From positions 267,766 through 331,765 of the forward strand of contig NZ_RJVG01000004.1 in the NCBI RefSeq assembly GCF_003752155.1: a stretch of DNA of 64,000 bases, given 5' to 3'. Of this stretch, positions 45,259-53,108 are shown one piece after another. Each line of letters opens with the position of its first letter. The first letter of the stretch is position 1. This stretch comes from Mobilisporobacter senegalensis. Its GTDB lineage: Bacteria; Bacillota; Clostridia; Lachnospirales; Lachnospiraceae. The notes beneath the pieces are model-generated. The model searched no databases. It saw only the letters and a list, made by a program, of their open reading frames with translations, and was not told the origin of the DNA. The position numbers were made by a program, and so were the translations under genes.

Positions 45259-48200
45259 CTAATTATAGCCCTGCATTCCATTATATTTTATGGTATACCA
45301 ATTGCTTCCTGGTAAGTTACTTTCTGTCTCCTCCGCCATAAATGGCAATGTCATAAGGATTGGTTTTACTTCTAAGGTTGCATCAATCTTTACGTAAGTA
45401 TAACTTTCCTTCATAGTGAATTCTTCATTTTGCATCTTCATATTAGCTTCGATGACATCGGATATACGAAGTAGCACCCCTTCCTGATTCCCCAGAAGCG
45501 CAATTACTAAAAATAATTGAAGGTAATCACTATACTGGAAAGAGAAGAACGTAGCAGTAGTGTTGGCACTTCCTGCATTCGCTGCCAGCCCTCCTGTAGT
45601 TGCGCCTCCTGAGAGACCATCCAAGGATTTGTCTATTTCCGTCTTTAAACTATCTGCTCCTTTAGAGATTGCACTAGTAATTTGATTTTTTACAGCCGTT
45701 TTGTAATTCAAAAGTTCTTGGCATTCATCTTTTATACTTTCAATGATTCTAGTTCGCATTCTATCCAGTTCATCCTTAAAATTATCAATAATATCTGCTG
45801 TTCCTCCAGCCACTTTATCCATTCCTAGAAATATATCCTCTATATATCCCTGCTCAATAATATATTCTACTGCTATTTTTTTTGCCAGATAGCCATAATC
45901 TGTACCAGAAGTCCCTTTTCTTTCTCCTGCCAACCACTTCGTAAGCTCTTGTGCTACAAACTCTTCTTTGGAGATAAACTCAATCCCATTCTTGCCCTTA
46001 TATTCAATAGTGTCACTTACTGCATTGGAACTTAATTTATTATTTGCCGCCTGACAGAGTGAGGTTAATTGATTGATGGCAGTACTCGCATAACGATCAA
46101 TTGCTTCATCAATACGAGTTTCTACCGCATATGTTAATTGATCAATTTCATCATTAGTAGCCTGATTTATCTCGTCATCTGTTTTATTCAGCCACTGATT
46201 CAGGGTATCTTCCACTGTATCAATTTTTTCACCTACAAATCCCTTTGTTTTCTCTACTAATATTGCGGTTGCTGCACCTGCTAAGTTTTCAAAGAGGTTA
46301 TCAAAACTCATTTGCCAGGTATCCTTGTTTTTAAATACCGGCACCTTCATTCCATTCTTTAAGCAGAGCAGATCCAGGGAAGATTCTGCAATGGCTATCC
46401 CGATGATAATGGCTGCCTGGGCAATAGGTACCATGAAGGTTAGCGGCGGTGTTCCAAAGACTGCGAATGCAATGGCATAAGCACCGTCACGGATTGGAGC
46501 ATTGGTAAAGGCATAGACTGAGTTACATGCCAAACGGATTCCAAAGATGGAAGCATAGGCAGCGGTAACATTGGTACTGTTGTCTTTGCCATAGATCATG
46601 TATTCTACTTCACTTCTGTAGGCTGCGTTGTAAGCAGGGTTGATTGGAATACAGGTCAATGACATGGCATCTTTTTTATCTATATTAGCTACTTTAATTT
46701 CATAATTTCCATCATAGAGTCCTCCGCTTACTGCCGGTTCCACAGCAGTAAGTTTGGTCTGGTCATTTCCATTCAGGGAGTTACAGATAATCTCATTCTC
46801 AAAGGTATGATAGCTGAACATATCCATTCCGTAACAACTGATATAGATGTCATCTCTAAGGGTTATTCCAAGCCCTGCCAGGGCACTTCCCAGACCATCG
46901 AACATGGACGATAATTCGCCGCTTAAGTTTGAATCAGCAACGGTATCGGACCCAGTACCTACATTTACTTCCGGCATGGTACCGGCTCCCTTGCCTCCGG
47001 AATCCGGATCTTTTGCCAGTCCCTTGTCTATGGCATTCTGGCGGATACCACTCCAGATCTTGGAAGGACGGCTGTCATCAGCAATGTTTTTATCACTCAT
47101 TCCTTCTGATTTTACCTCATTCTGTTGGGACTCGGCTGTGGCATTCAAAGCCTCTTTCTTCTTCTCCATGGCTTCCTTCTTGTCATTGATTTCTTCTGTC
47201 ATATTTTCATCCGTGGTATTCTGGAAATTATTCTGTAGAAAACGGTAGAATTTGTTATAATCATTCTCTCCATGTTCATCCGTTTCTTTATCCAGTTCCG
47301 GATGGAATTCCTGTTCCCATTCTGCGGTAAATTGTTTTAATTTATTGTAAGGAAGGTCATAAGGCTCTTTGTAATATTCCTTATAGATGGAGGCTGCCAT
47401 TTCTTTTAATCCTCCACTTCCGGTGTAAGTAAGAGGTGGTCTCTCCAAACTTCCATAAGCTCCTTTGTATTTCTTCTCCAGGGCACTTTTTACTTCATCG
47501 AAAGATTTTAATTCATAGAGCTTTTTGTCTGCATAAGTATATCCATCCACTTCTTCCATTAATTCTGTCATGGTAGTTATGGTATTCCCGATATGGGCAT
47601 TCAGTGCATCCACTTCTCCTTTGTTAATAAACTCACGAATAGATTCTAACTCTTCCTTATTCTGTTCCGTAAGGGCATCTCCCTGCAGATCCGGCTCTTT
47701 CGTAGCAGCTTCCCAGTTTCCTTCGGCTGTTTTTAACTTACCTCCCGGTGCAACAGACTTGGATACATCATCTAACAGTCCTTCTGCCTCTTCTAAGAGT
47801 TCTTTTCCTTTTTTAAATTTCTCATACATGACATACATTGTTCCATAGATTTCTTTTACAAATGTATCAGATATTCTACCATCTACTAAATCATCATTAA
47901 TGATAGGTTCTATTGAACTTCCCTTTTTGGCAGATTGAATATCCGGAAGACTAATTTTACTCACATCATTGATGGTCTCATACATACCGGTCTTGGAGGC
48001 GGACTGTCCTCTGGTCACTCCTTCAAACGTTTCAAGCTTGCTATCATAATCTTTTTTATAGAAACTCAGCCATCCACTTGCTGTCCTTGTCATGCCATTA
48101 ATGGTAATCTGGGTTGCAAGATCTTTCTGATAGTCATCAATTCTCTCTTCCAGAGCCTCAATAGCTGCTTCATAACCAGAAGTATCTCCTGGAGGATCTT

Positions 48201-49386
48201 TCTCCAATGCAGCACTGATTTTATCCTGGAGACTGGAGATTCTATCCTGGCAGTCAGAGATTGCTCTTTCAATACTTTCAATGGCATTATCAAGGGTATG
48301 GTATGCCTGATATACATCCTTTGTTATGCTGGCATAACTCTTACTCTTCTCATAATCATCTTTCATATATTGAATGACTCTTTGAATTCCATAGATATTA
48401 CTGCTTACATCCTTTAGATAGATATTAAAAAAACTGTCGTTCATAGATGTCGTATGTGCATCCACAGCAGATGCCAGCCTGTTTGCCTCACTGGATAAGC
48501 TGCTTGCACTGGCTGTTCCACTCATATAGGCATTTACCTGTAGTACTTTGCCCCGGTAATAGAAAGTAAAACTGCCTCTGCTTCCGGTTGCATAAGTCAG
48601 TGTGTTCTTACTAAAATAATCTATGGAATTCTTTTTGGAATTGCCATAATCCTGAACCAGATTGTTGGAGATAAATTCATAGGCTGCCGCATAGGAATCC
48701 AGCTTATCCTGCATCTCATCAAAATATGCCTGATCCATTCCAAGCTTTTTGTAATCATATAAACATTTCCATGCTGTTTGGCATTTATCAACGACTGCCT
48801 GTTGTTCTTTATAGTATGCATCTCTGGTCTCTACTACCTTCATCTGTTTGGATAGGGAGCTGAAACTTCTAAGAGAATCCAAAAATCCTAAACCTGTATT
48901 AATAGGAGCCCGGTATTTCATAAAGTTAATCATCTGGCTCTTAAGCAATGCAGGGTTGATTAAGCTTCCTGCTTCCGGTGCCTCTGCTTCAAAATGTTCC
49001 ACACTGATTCGAAGGAGATCCGTTTCACTTGCACTGGCTTCACTGATGCTGCCCAGCTTCTTCATAATTCTCCCAACATGATCTCCGGCATCTGCTTCGG
49101 ACATACCTGCTGCCCGCAGGCTGTTGGTATAATAAGACTTTAAGTTGTTCATTAAATCTTCTTCCGATTGTGAGACTGCAAATAACCCATACATTTCTTT
49201 TAAGACATTATCATATTGAGATAATGCAGTATTCAGCGTTAAGTCCCCTGCAGATTCTGCTACGGAACGTGCCAGACGAATCCTTGAGGTATCTACCATA
49301 ATCGATGCAATGGAAAGCATTGGCAGTAATATAATAACCAGAAATATGGATATGGCTCCCCTCTGTTTGTATACAAAATTAACCAC
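45259..49386 (-). CDS. Giant TadG-like pilus-locus protein (DUF5702-like)
   Basis: A 1375-aa protein. The N-terminus VYKQRGAISIFLVIILLPML, then a second stretch ASIMVDTSRIRLARSVAESAGDLTLN, is the TadG/Tad-like signature. Position +5 after the Gly is Phe instead of Glu, so peptidase processing is uncertain. Residues 60-900 are mostly helical and charged, with long coiled-coil character (QDRISSLQDKISAALEKD, EALEERIDDYQKDLATQ). Around residues 985-1030 lies a hydrophobic region (AYAIAFAVFGTPPLTFMVPI, QAAIIIGIAIAES), and near 1275-1295 another (YSDYLQLFLVIALLGNQEG), before a conserved tail. It reminds me of the DUF5702-annotated proteins of clostridial Tad loci. GTG start with GGGAGATAAG. It is the parent of all tail and internal fragments in the array. 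Function unknown, presumably envelope-associated pilus assembly or adhesion. Confidence 0.78.
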   Translation of the reverse strand: MVNFVYKQRGAISIFLVIILLPMLSIASIMVDTSRIRLARSVAESAGDLTLNTALSQYDNVLKEMYGLFAVSQSEEDLMNNLKSYYTNSLRAAGMSEADAGDHVGRIMKKLGSISEASASETDLLRISVEHFEAEAPEAGSLINPALLKSQMINFMKYRAPINTGLGFLDSLRSFSSLSKQMKVVETRDAYYKEQQAVVDKCQTAWKCLYDYKKLGMDQAYFDEMQDKLDSYAAAYEFISNNLVQDYGNSKKNSIDYFSKNTLTYATGSRGSFTFYYRGKVLQVNAYMSGTASASSLSSEANRLASAVDAHTTSMNDSFFNIYLKDVSSNIYGIQRVIQYMKDDYEKSKSYASITKDVYQAYHTLDNAIESIERAISDCQDRISSLQDKISAALEKDPPGDTSGYEAAIEALEERIDDYQKDLATQITINGMTRTASGWLSFYKKDYDSKLETFEGVTRGQSASKTGMYETINDVSKISLPDIQSAKKGSSIEPIINDDLVDGRISDTFVKEIYGTMYVMYEKFKKGKELLEEAEGLLDDVSKSVAPGGKLKTAEGNWEAATKEPDLQGDALTEQNKEELESIREFINKGEVDALNAHIGNTITTMTELMEEVDGYTYADKKLYELKSFDEVKSALEKKYKGAYGSLERPPLTYTGSGGLKEMAASIYKEYYKEPYDLPYNKLKQFTAEWEQEFHPELDKETDEHGENDYNKFYRFLQNNFQNTTDENMTEEINDKKEAMEKKKEALNATAESQQNEVKSEGMSDKNIADDSRPSKIWSGIRQNAIDKGLAKDPDSGGKGAGTMPEVNVGTGSDTVADSNLSGELSSMFDGLGSALAGLGITLRDDIYISCYGMDMFSYHTFENEIICNSLNGNDQTKLTAVEPAVSGGLYDGNYEIKVANIDKKDAMSLTCIPINPAYNAAYRSEVEYMIYGKDNSTNVTAAYASIFGIRLACNSVYAFTNAPIRDGAYAIAFAVFGTPPLTFMVPIAQAAIIIGIAIAESSLDLLCLKNGMKVPVFKNKDTWQMSFDNLFENLAGAATAILVEKTKGFVGEKIDTVEDTLNQWLNKTDDEINQATNDEIDQLTYAVETRIDEAIDRYASTAINQLTSLCQAANNKLSSNAVSDTIEYKGKNGIEFISKEEFVAQELTKWLAGERKGTSGTDYGYLAKKIAVEYIIEQGYIEDIFLGMDKVAGGTADIIDNFKDELDRMRTRIIESIKDECQELLNYKTAVKNQITSAISKGADSLKTEIDKSLDGLSGGATTGGLAANAGSANTTATFFSFQYSDYLQLFLVIALLGNQEGVLLRISDVIEANMKMQNEEFTMKESYTYVKIDATLEVKPILMTLPFMAEETESNLPGSNWYTIKYNGMQGYN

Positions 49387-49452
49387 CTTATCTCCCCCTT
49401 CTTATTTTTATATAAAAACAATATTTCATTTATTGTTCCGATTCTTTTTTAT

Positions 49453-49477
49453 CAGGACAGGAAATTCTCCTGTCCTG
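49453..49477. other. Hairpin between pilin and downstream genes
   Basis: Arms CAGGACAGGA and TCCTGTCCTG with a 5-nt loop, 7 bp past the pilin stop. On the minus strand it is followed by ATAAAAAAG and not by U, so it is more likely an RNA-stabilising stem that lets the pilin be made in excess than a full terminator. Confidence 0.5.
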
Positions 49478-49483
49478 TTGCAA

Positions 49484-49711
49484 TTAGTGTGAAACATTTG
49501 CATCCTTTGTAACATCACCTGTTGTTTTAAAGATTTTTGTAAATAAATCTGTTAATAGCTCTTCTATCTGACCTTTAAATGCAAGCGCCAGAACTACCGC
49601 AATTCCAATCAGGACAACTGTGGCCACAATATTTACTTCACCTTTTTCATCTCTTAAAAATTTTGCAAGTTTCACCTCAGCACACAACTTTAAATACATT
49701 AAAGCATTCAT
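49484..49711 (-). CDS. Flp1-like type IVb major pilin
   Basis: A 75-aa prepilin, the presumed structural subunit of the Tad pilus. Leader MNALMYLKLCAEVKLAKFLRDEKG, cleavage after Gly, then EVNIVATVVLIGIAVVLALAFKG, a single hydrophobic helix that polymerises, and a short amphipathic end. This is the size and layout of Flp1-type pilins of Firmicutes, which have Val instead of Glu at +5. It is encoded between tadC and the TadG-like gene, with AAGGAGGGTAAAAA before the ATG, the strongest ribosome site of the cluster. Confidence 0.88.
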   Translation of the reverse strand: MNALMYLKLCAEVKLAKFLRDEKGEVNIVATVVLIGIAVVLALAFKGQIEELLTDLFTKIFKTTGDVTKDANVSH

Positions 49712-49756
49712 TTTTTACCCTCCTTATTATTTATATTGTTTATTTATCTAAATTCA

Positions 49757-50629
49757 TCAAACTCCAAGGTTTGAGAAAATAGGTACGATAATCATAATGA
49801 TGATTCCAAGGAATATAATACTGATTGGAATCATCAATTTACTGGCAGCCTTTTCTCCTTGCTGCTTTACATGATGCTTCTTCACATCCCAGATCTCTTT
49901 GCTCTGCTGTTTTATCATTAATGAAAATTCCCGGTTTCCTTTTACTAGTCCCTGCATTACCGTAGATGTGAATTTTTTAATCTCTGGAACGACACATCGT
50001 AAGCTGAAATTATAATAAGCATCTAATTCAGATACCCCATTATCCATCTCTTCCATAGTAATCCGCATCTCATCATAAAGGGCTCCCTTGCCCCCTTCTG
50101 CAACCTTTTTCCAAGCTTCTTTCATAATCATTCCTGCATTAATCAATAATGCAAGTTTTGATACTACATCCGGGAAATCCGATAAGATTTCATTGGATCT
50201 CTTCTTTATCTTTTCTTCCGGAACTATTCCAAAATAATAGAAAGCCAGTGCAGAAAAGCCGAATAGTAATAACAATATGGTAATATCATTCGTTATACCA
50301 AATACTGCAAATCCGGCAAGAGCCAGCAAAGCGGAAAGAGTGATCCTCTGAGCTGCTATTACTCTCATATAATAGTCTGAATATTTTACTTCGTATAAAA
50401 GTTCTACCGCTTGTCTTCTCTTATAATCTCTCTTTGACTGGAACTGATAGTGAAGTAGATCCAGGATGATAAAACCAGCTCCATAAATATCATGTAAGGG
50501 ATATTCTTTCTCGGATAAAGGTTCTGTCATGGATCTGTATTTCCCTGACATCATTATCAGAATGATAAATATGATTGCCAGTACGGTTCCTATTCCCAGA
50601 ATGATAATTGAACTTAATTCTAAAAACAT
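49757..50629 (-). CDS. tadC: TadC-like inner-membrane platform protein (type II secretion F domain)
   Basis: A 290-aa membrane protein of the GspF/TadC family that forms, with TadB, the membrane platform moved by the ATPase. N-terminal helix (IIILGIGTVLAIIFIILIMM), two central helices (LSALLALAGFAVFG, ILLLLFGFSALAFYYFG), the F domain with DVVSKLALLINAGMIMKEAW and MQGLVKGNREFSLMIKQQSKEIWDVKK, and a C-terminal helix (LMIPISIIFLGIIIMIIVPI). Nine bp separate it from tadB. Symbol by synteny and domain; TadB and TadC are distinguished mainly by order. Confidence 0.88.
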   Translation of the reverse strand: MFLELSSIIILGIGTVLAIIFIILIMMSGKYRSMTEPLSEKEYPLHDIYGAGFIILDLLHYQFQSKRDYKRRQAVELLYEVKYSDYYMRVIAAQRITLSALLALAGFAVFGITNDITILLLLFGFSALAFYYFGIVPEEKIKKRSNEILSDFPDVVSKLALLINAGMIMKEAWKKVAEGGKGALYDEMRITMEEMDNGVSELDAYYNFSLRCVVPEIKKFTSTVMQGLVKGNREFSLMIKQQSKEIWDVKKHHVKQQGEKAASKLMIPISIIFLGIIIMIIVPIFSNLGV

Positions 50630-50638
50630 AACATCCTC

Positions 50639-51499
50639 CTATATTTTAATATCCAATACTTCTTTGCCAATGAAGTATGCTGCTATAAACATAGCGACTG
50701 CAATAGTTGTTGATATAATTCCGGCTCCTGATGCAAAATTAGAACCGAATTCGGGACTCATTCCTTTGATAATTCCAACTAAGATAACGGGCATAAAAGT
50801 CATTATGGACTGCTCTGTTTTATTGGAAGTCACCAGGGTTTCAATCTCTAATTCTATTTCCAATTTTTCATTTAAGATCTGCTGGGTACTTCGAATCACG
50901 TCTTTAATATCTCCGCCTTTTCGATAACAGGTCTCGAACACATTGGCAAAGCTTTCAATATCTGGAAGATGACTTCGTTTCCCAAAGTCCAGTAACATAA
51001 TTTCCACATTTAAGTTGTTATTTACTCCGGAATTAATCACTTCTAATTCCTTAACAATATAAGCATCCTCTGAATATATGATCTTCATATCATTCTGGGC
51101 TTCCCTAAAGGCATCAGACACTGTCTTTCCGCTTCCAATAGAAGTGGAGAGTGTGTCCAGCAATGCCCTGAACTGCATCTTGAGCTGATTTTTCCTCTTC
51201 TTTAAAATCTGGATGTTTCTGGCAGGTAAGAATAATTTTCCTGCTACCAGGCCCGTTATGGTACATATAATCGTATTCAATATATAGGTCAGTTTTGTAG
51301 GTTCGCCAAATTCATTGGCTCCGATTCCTCCATAAAATAAATATCCCACTCCTGCACCAATTAGAAATGCCATACTAAAATATAAAACCTTTTCCAATAA
51401 GCTCATATAATAAACACCATAATTGAGAGTTTTGATATTTGTAGCAGAGGTAAAATACTGAGGTTCTAATTCTTTCTTCTTTTTCTGTTTTTTCGCCAT
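50639..51499 (-). CDS. tadB: TadB-like inner-membrane platform protein
   Basis: A 286-aa membrane protein of the same GspF-type family. Helices at about 33-55 (VLYFSMAFLIGAGVGYLFY) and 68-90, then the F domain (LKMQFRALLDTLSTSIGSGKTVSDAFREA, FANVFETCYRKGGDIKDVIR) and two C-terminal helices (IMTFMPVILVGIIKGMS, GIISTTIAVAMFIAAYFIG). It follows tadA by 11 bp, with TAGGAGGAAATCGC as ribosome site. Confidence 0.88.
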   Translation of the reverse strand: MAKKQKKKKELEPQYFTSATNIKTLNYGVYYMSLLEKVLYFSMAFLIGAGVGYLFYGGIGANEFGEPTKLTYILNTIICTITGLVAGKLFLPARNIQILKKRKNQLKMQFRALLDTLSTSIGSGKTVSDAFREAQNDMKIIYSEDAYIVKELEVINSGVNNNLNVEIMLLDFGKRSHLPDIESFANVFETCYRKGGDIKDVIRSTQQILNEKLEIELEIETLVTSNKTEQSIMTFMPVILVGIIKGMSPEFGSNFASGAGIISTTIAVAMFIAAYFIGKEVLDIKI

Positions 51500-51510
51500 G
51501 CGATTTCCTC

Positions 51511-52749
51511 CTATATCTCCGTCTTTATTCCCGATAACTGAAGTTTAAATACATTTTGCATTTTATTCTTCGTTCTCTGTAACTGACCGGATACCTTTTC
51601 CAATGTGCTGTGTTCATCCTCTTCAAAAGTATAAAGTGGATTTAATACAATCTGTCCAGCTTCATATCCCAGGACTTCTGCAATCTCCATGGTTTTTCTG
51701 GAATGATCCCTTAATCTTGATAAATGTATTATAATATCCAGCGCAGAAGCGATCTGTTGTCTGACTGCTTCCAGAGGAAGCCCTTCTGCCCCCGTAAGTA
51801 CCATGGTCTCAAGACGGCTTAACATATCTCTGGTAGAATTGGCATGTCCGGTAGATAAAGAACCGTCATGACCTGTATTCATAGCCTGGAGCATATCCAA
51901 AGCTTCCGCTCCACGTACCTCACCAACAACAATACGTTCCGGCCTCATTCTAAGAGAAGACTTAATTAAATCACGAATGGTAATCTCTCCTGTTCCGGAG
52001 GTATTGGCATTTCTCGTCTCCATCCTTACAAGGTTGGCAACTCCGGTAATCTGTAATTCCGCAGAATCCTCAATAGTAATAACACGTTCCTCTTTAGGAA
52101 TATAATTGGACAGAGCATTTAGAAAGGTTGTCTTACCGGAACCGGTACCGCCGCAGATAAAAATATTATATTTGGCCTTTACCAATAATTTAAGTTTCTC
52201 TGCAATTTCCTCTGTTATGGATCCGTATTTGATCAGTTTCTCTATCGTCATAGGTTCTTTGGAAAATTTACGTATAGTAACGGTTGGCCCGCATAAAGAG
52301 ATTGGAGGCAGGACCACATTGACACGGGATCCATCGGGAAGTCTGGTGTCAACGATAGGACTGGCCTGATTCACTTCTCTTCCTGCCAATCCCACGATCC
52401 TCTGTATAATATCTTCTAATCGCCTTTCACTTTCAAACTTTTTATCCAGTTTGATTAATTTGCCGCTTTTCTCAATGAAAATATCCTCCGGTCCATTAAT
52501 CATGACTTCTGTAATCGTGTCATCACTTATGATACTGTCAAGGATTCCAAAACCACGTATGGAACTATAGATGCTCTGGACCAGAGCAACCTGTGTTTCA
52601 ATGGGATAATAAGAATCTGCGATTTTTCTATGTACTATCTGTTCAATTTCAGCTTCCAGTTCTTCATCTGATAAGGTGCTGAGCGGCAGATTCTCAACAG
52701 TATATGATTTCAGCTCTGTAATTAACTTTTCAAGTTTTTCCTCTTGCAT
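51511..52749 (-). CDS. tadA: TadA/CpaF secretion ATPase
   Basis: A 412-aa hexameric ATPase of the GspE/VirB11 superfamily that drives assembly of the Tad pilus. N-terminal domain (1-115) with GFGILDSIISDDTITEVMINGP; Walker A CGGTGSGKTTFLNAL (about 198-210); Asp box ITIEDSAELQI; Walker B and His box RPERIVVGEVRGAEALDMLQ, NTGHDGSLSTGHANS. The ATG has AGGGGGGAGAAAA. It is the first gene after the c-di-GMP-I riboswitch and its terminator, so its expression, and that of the genes behind it, should respond to c-di-GMP. Confidence 0.95.
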   Translation of the reverse strand: MQEEKLEKLITELKSYTVENLPLSTLSDEELEAEIEQIVHRKIADSYYPIETQVALVQSIYSSIRGFGILDSIISDDTITEVMINGPEDIFIEKSGKLIKLDKKFESERRLEDIIQRIVGLAGREVNQASPIVDTRLPDGSRVNVVLPPISLCGPTVTIRKFSKEPMTIEKLIKYGSITEEIAEKLKLLVKAKYNIFICGGTGSGKTTFLNALSNYIPKEERVITIEDSAELQITGVANLVRMETRNANTSGTGEITIRDLIKSSLRMRPERIVVGEVRGAEALDMLQAMNTGHDGSLSTGHANSTRDMLSRLETMVLTGAEGLPLEAVRQQIASALDIIIHLSRLRDHSRKTMEIAEVLGYEAGQIVLNPLYTFEEDEHSTLEKVSGQLQRTKNKMQNVFKLQLSGIKTEI

Positions 52750-52878
52750 TTTTCTCCCCCCTGTTATTAGAATTGATTCGGCATTTGGAAAGCTACTAAG
52801 CCCTCTAAATTCTGATTAAAATTGTAAATATCTAGAATTAATATTCTGTTTTTTACAATTTTCCATGAAAATAGGGTG

Positions 52879-52930
52879 AAAAAAAATTGCACTTCAAAAT
52901 AACGGTCAATACCCTTTATTTAAAATGCAA
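52879..52930 (-). terminator. Intrinsic terminator of the riboswitch expression platform
   Basis: On the minus strand TTGCATTTTAAATAA (52916-52930) pairs with TTATTTTGAAGTGCAA (52887-52902) and is followed by eight U (52879-52886). It lies only 13 nt past the aptamer, so ligand-dependent formation can switch transcription into tadA. Confidence 0.85.
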
Positions 52931-52942
52931 CTCAACCATCAT

Positions 52943-53027
52943 AAGCAGTATGCCTGGCTTGGCTTATACTACCCTTAGACTTGTAGCTTTGTGTCCTTAT
53001 CTTTCAATAAGTTTACCCCTGTATTCT
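52943..53027 (-). ncRNA. Cyclic di-GMP-I (GEMM-I) riboswitch upstream of tadA
   Basis: On the minus strand the sequence shows the GEMM-I signatures in order: ATACAGGGGTAAACTTATT, the GAAA tetraloop, GATAAGGACACAAAGCTAC, AAGTCTAAGG (the tetraloop-receptor side), then AGTATAAGCCAAGCCAGGC and ATACTGCTTAT closing the third stem. The order and spacing match the Vibrio Vc2 and clostridial examples, with one change in GACGCAAAGC to GACACAAAGC. The aptamer senses cyclic di-GMP. It stands between tadZ and tadA with a terminator right behind it, and an AT-rich hairpin (53033-53066) before it. Confidence 0.9.
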
Positions 53028-53032
53028 ATTCT

Positions 53033-53066
53033 GATTTATATTGCATATTACGAAGAAATATAAATC
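53033..53066. other. AT-rich hairpin between tadZ and the riboswitch
   Basis: Perfect 10-bp arms GATTTATATT and AATATAAATC around a 14-nt loop, 43 bp past the tadZ stop. It may end part of the tadZ transcript or be part of a promoter region for a separate riboswitch transcript; I see no clear -35/-10 pair in the gap. Confidence 0.4.
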
Positions 53067-53108
53067 ATTTCATTCTTTTTCATTTTATTCTAATGTTCCT
53101 TTTATCAT

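Noticed and set aside
31490..45281. Array read as an integron-like cassette array or a CRISPR
   Set aside because: The repeated unit is 1.37 kb with related genes, not short spacers; the palindromic spacers lack a consistent RYYYAAC/GTTRRRY pair and there is no integrase in the window.
31490..45281. Tail copies as variable toxin tips of a CDI/Rhs-like system
   Set aside because: The tails are nearly identical to one another and to the parent, so they do not vary as toxin tips do; the variation lies in the lipoproteins.
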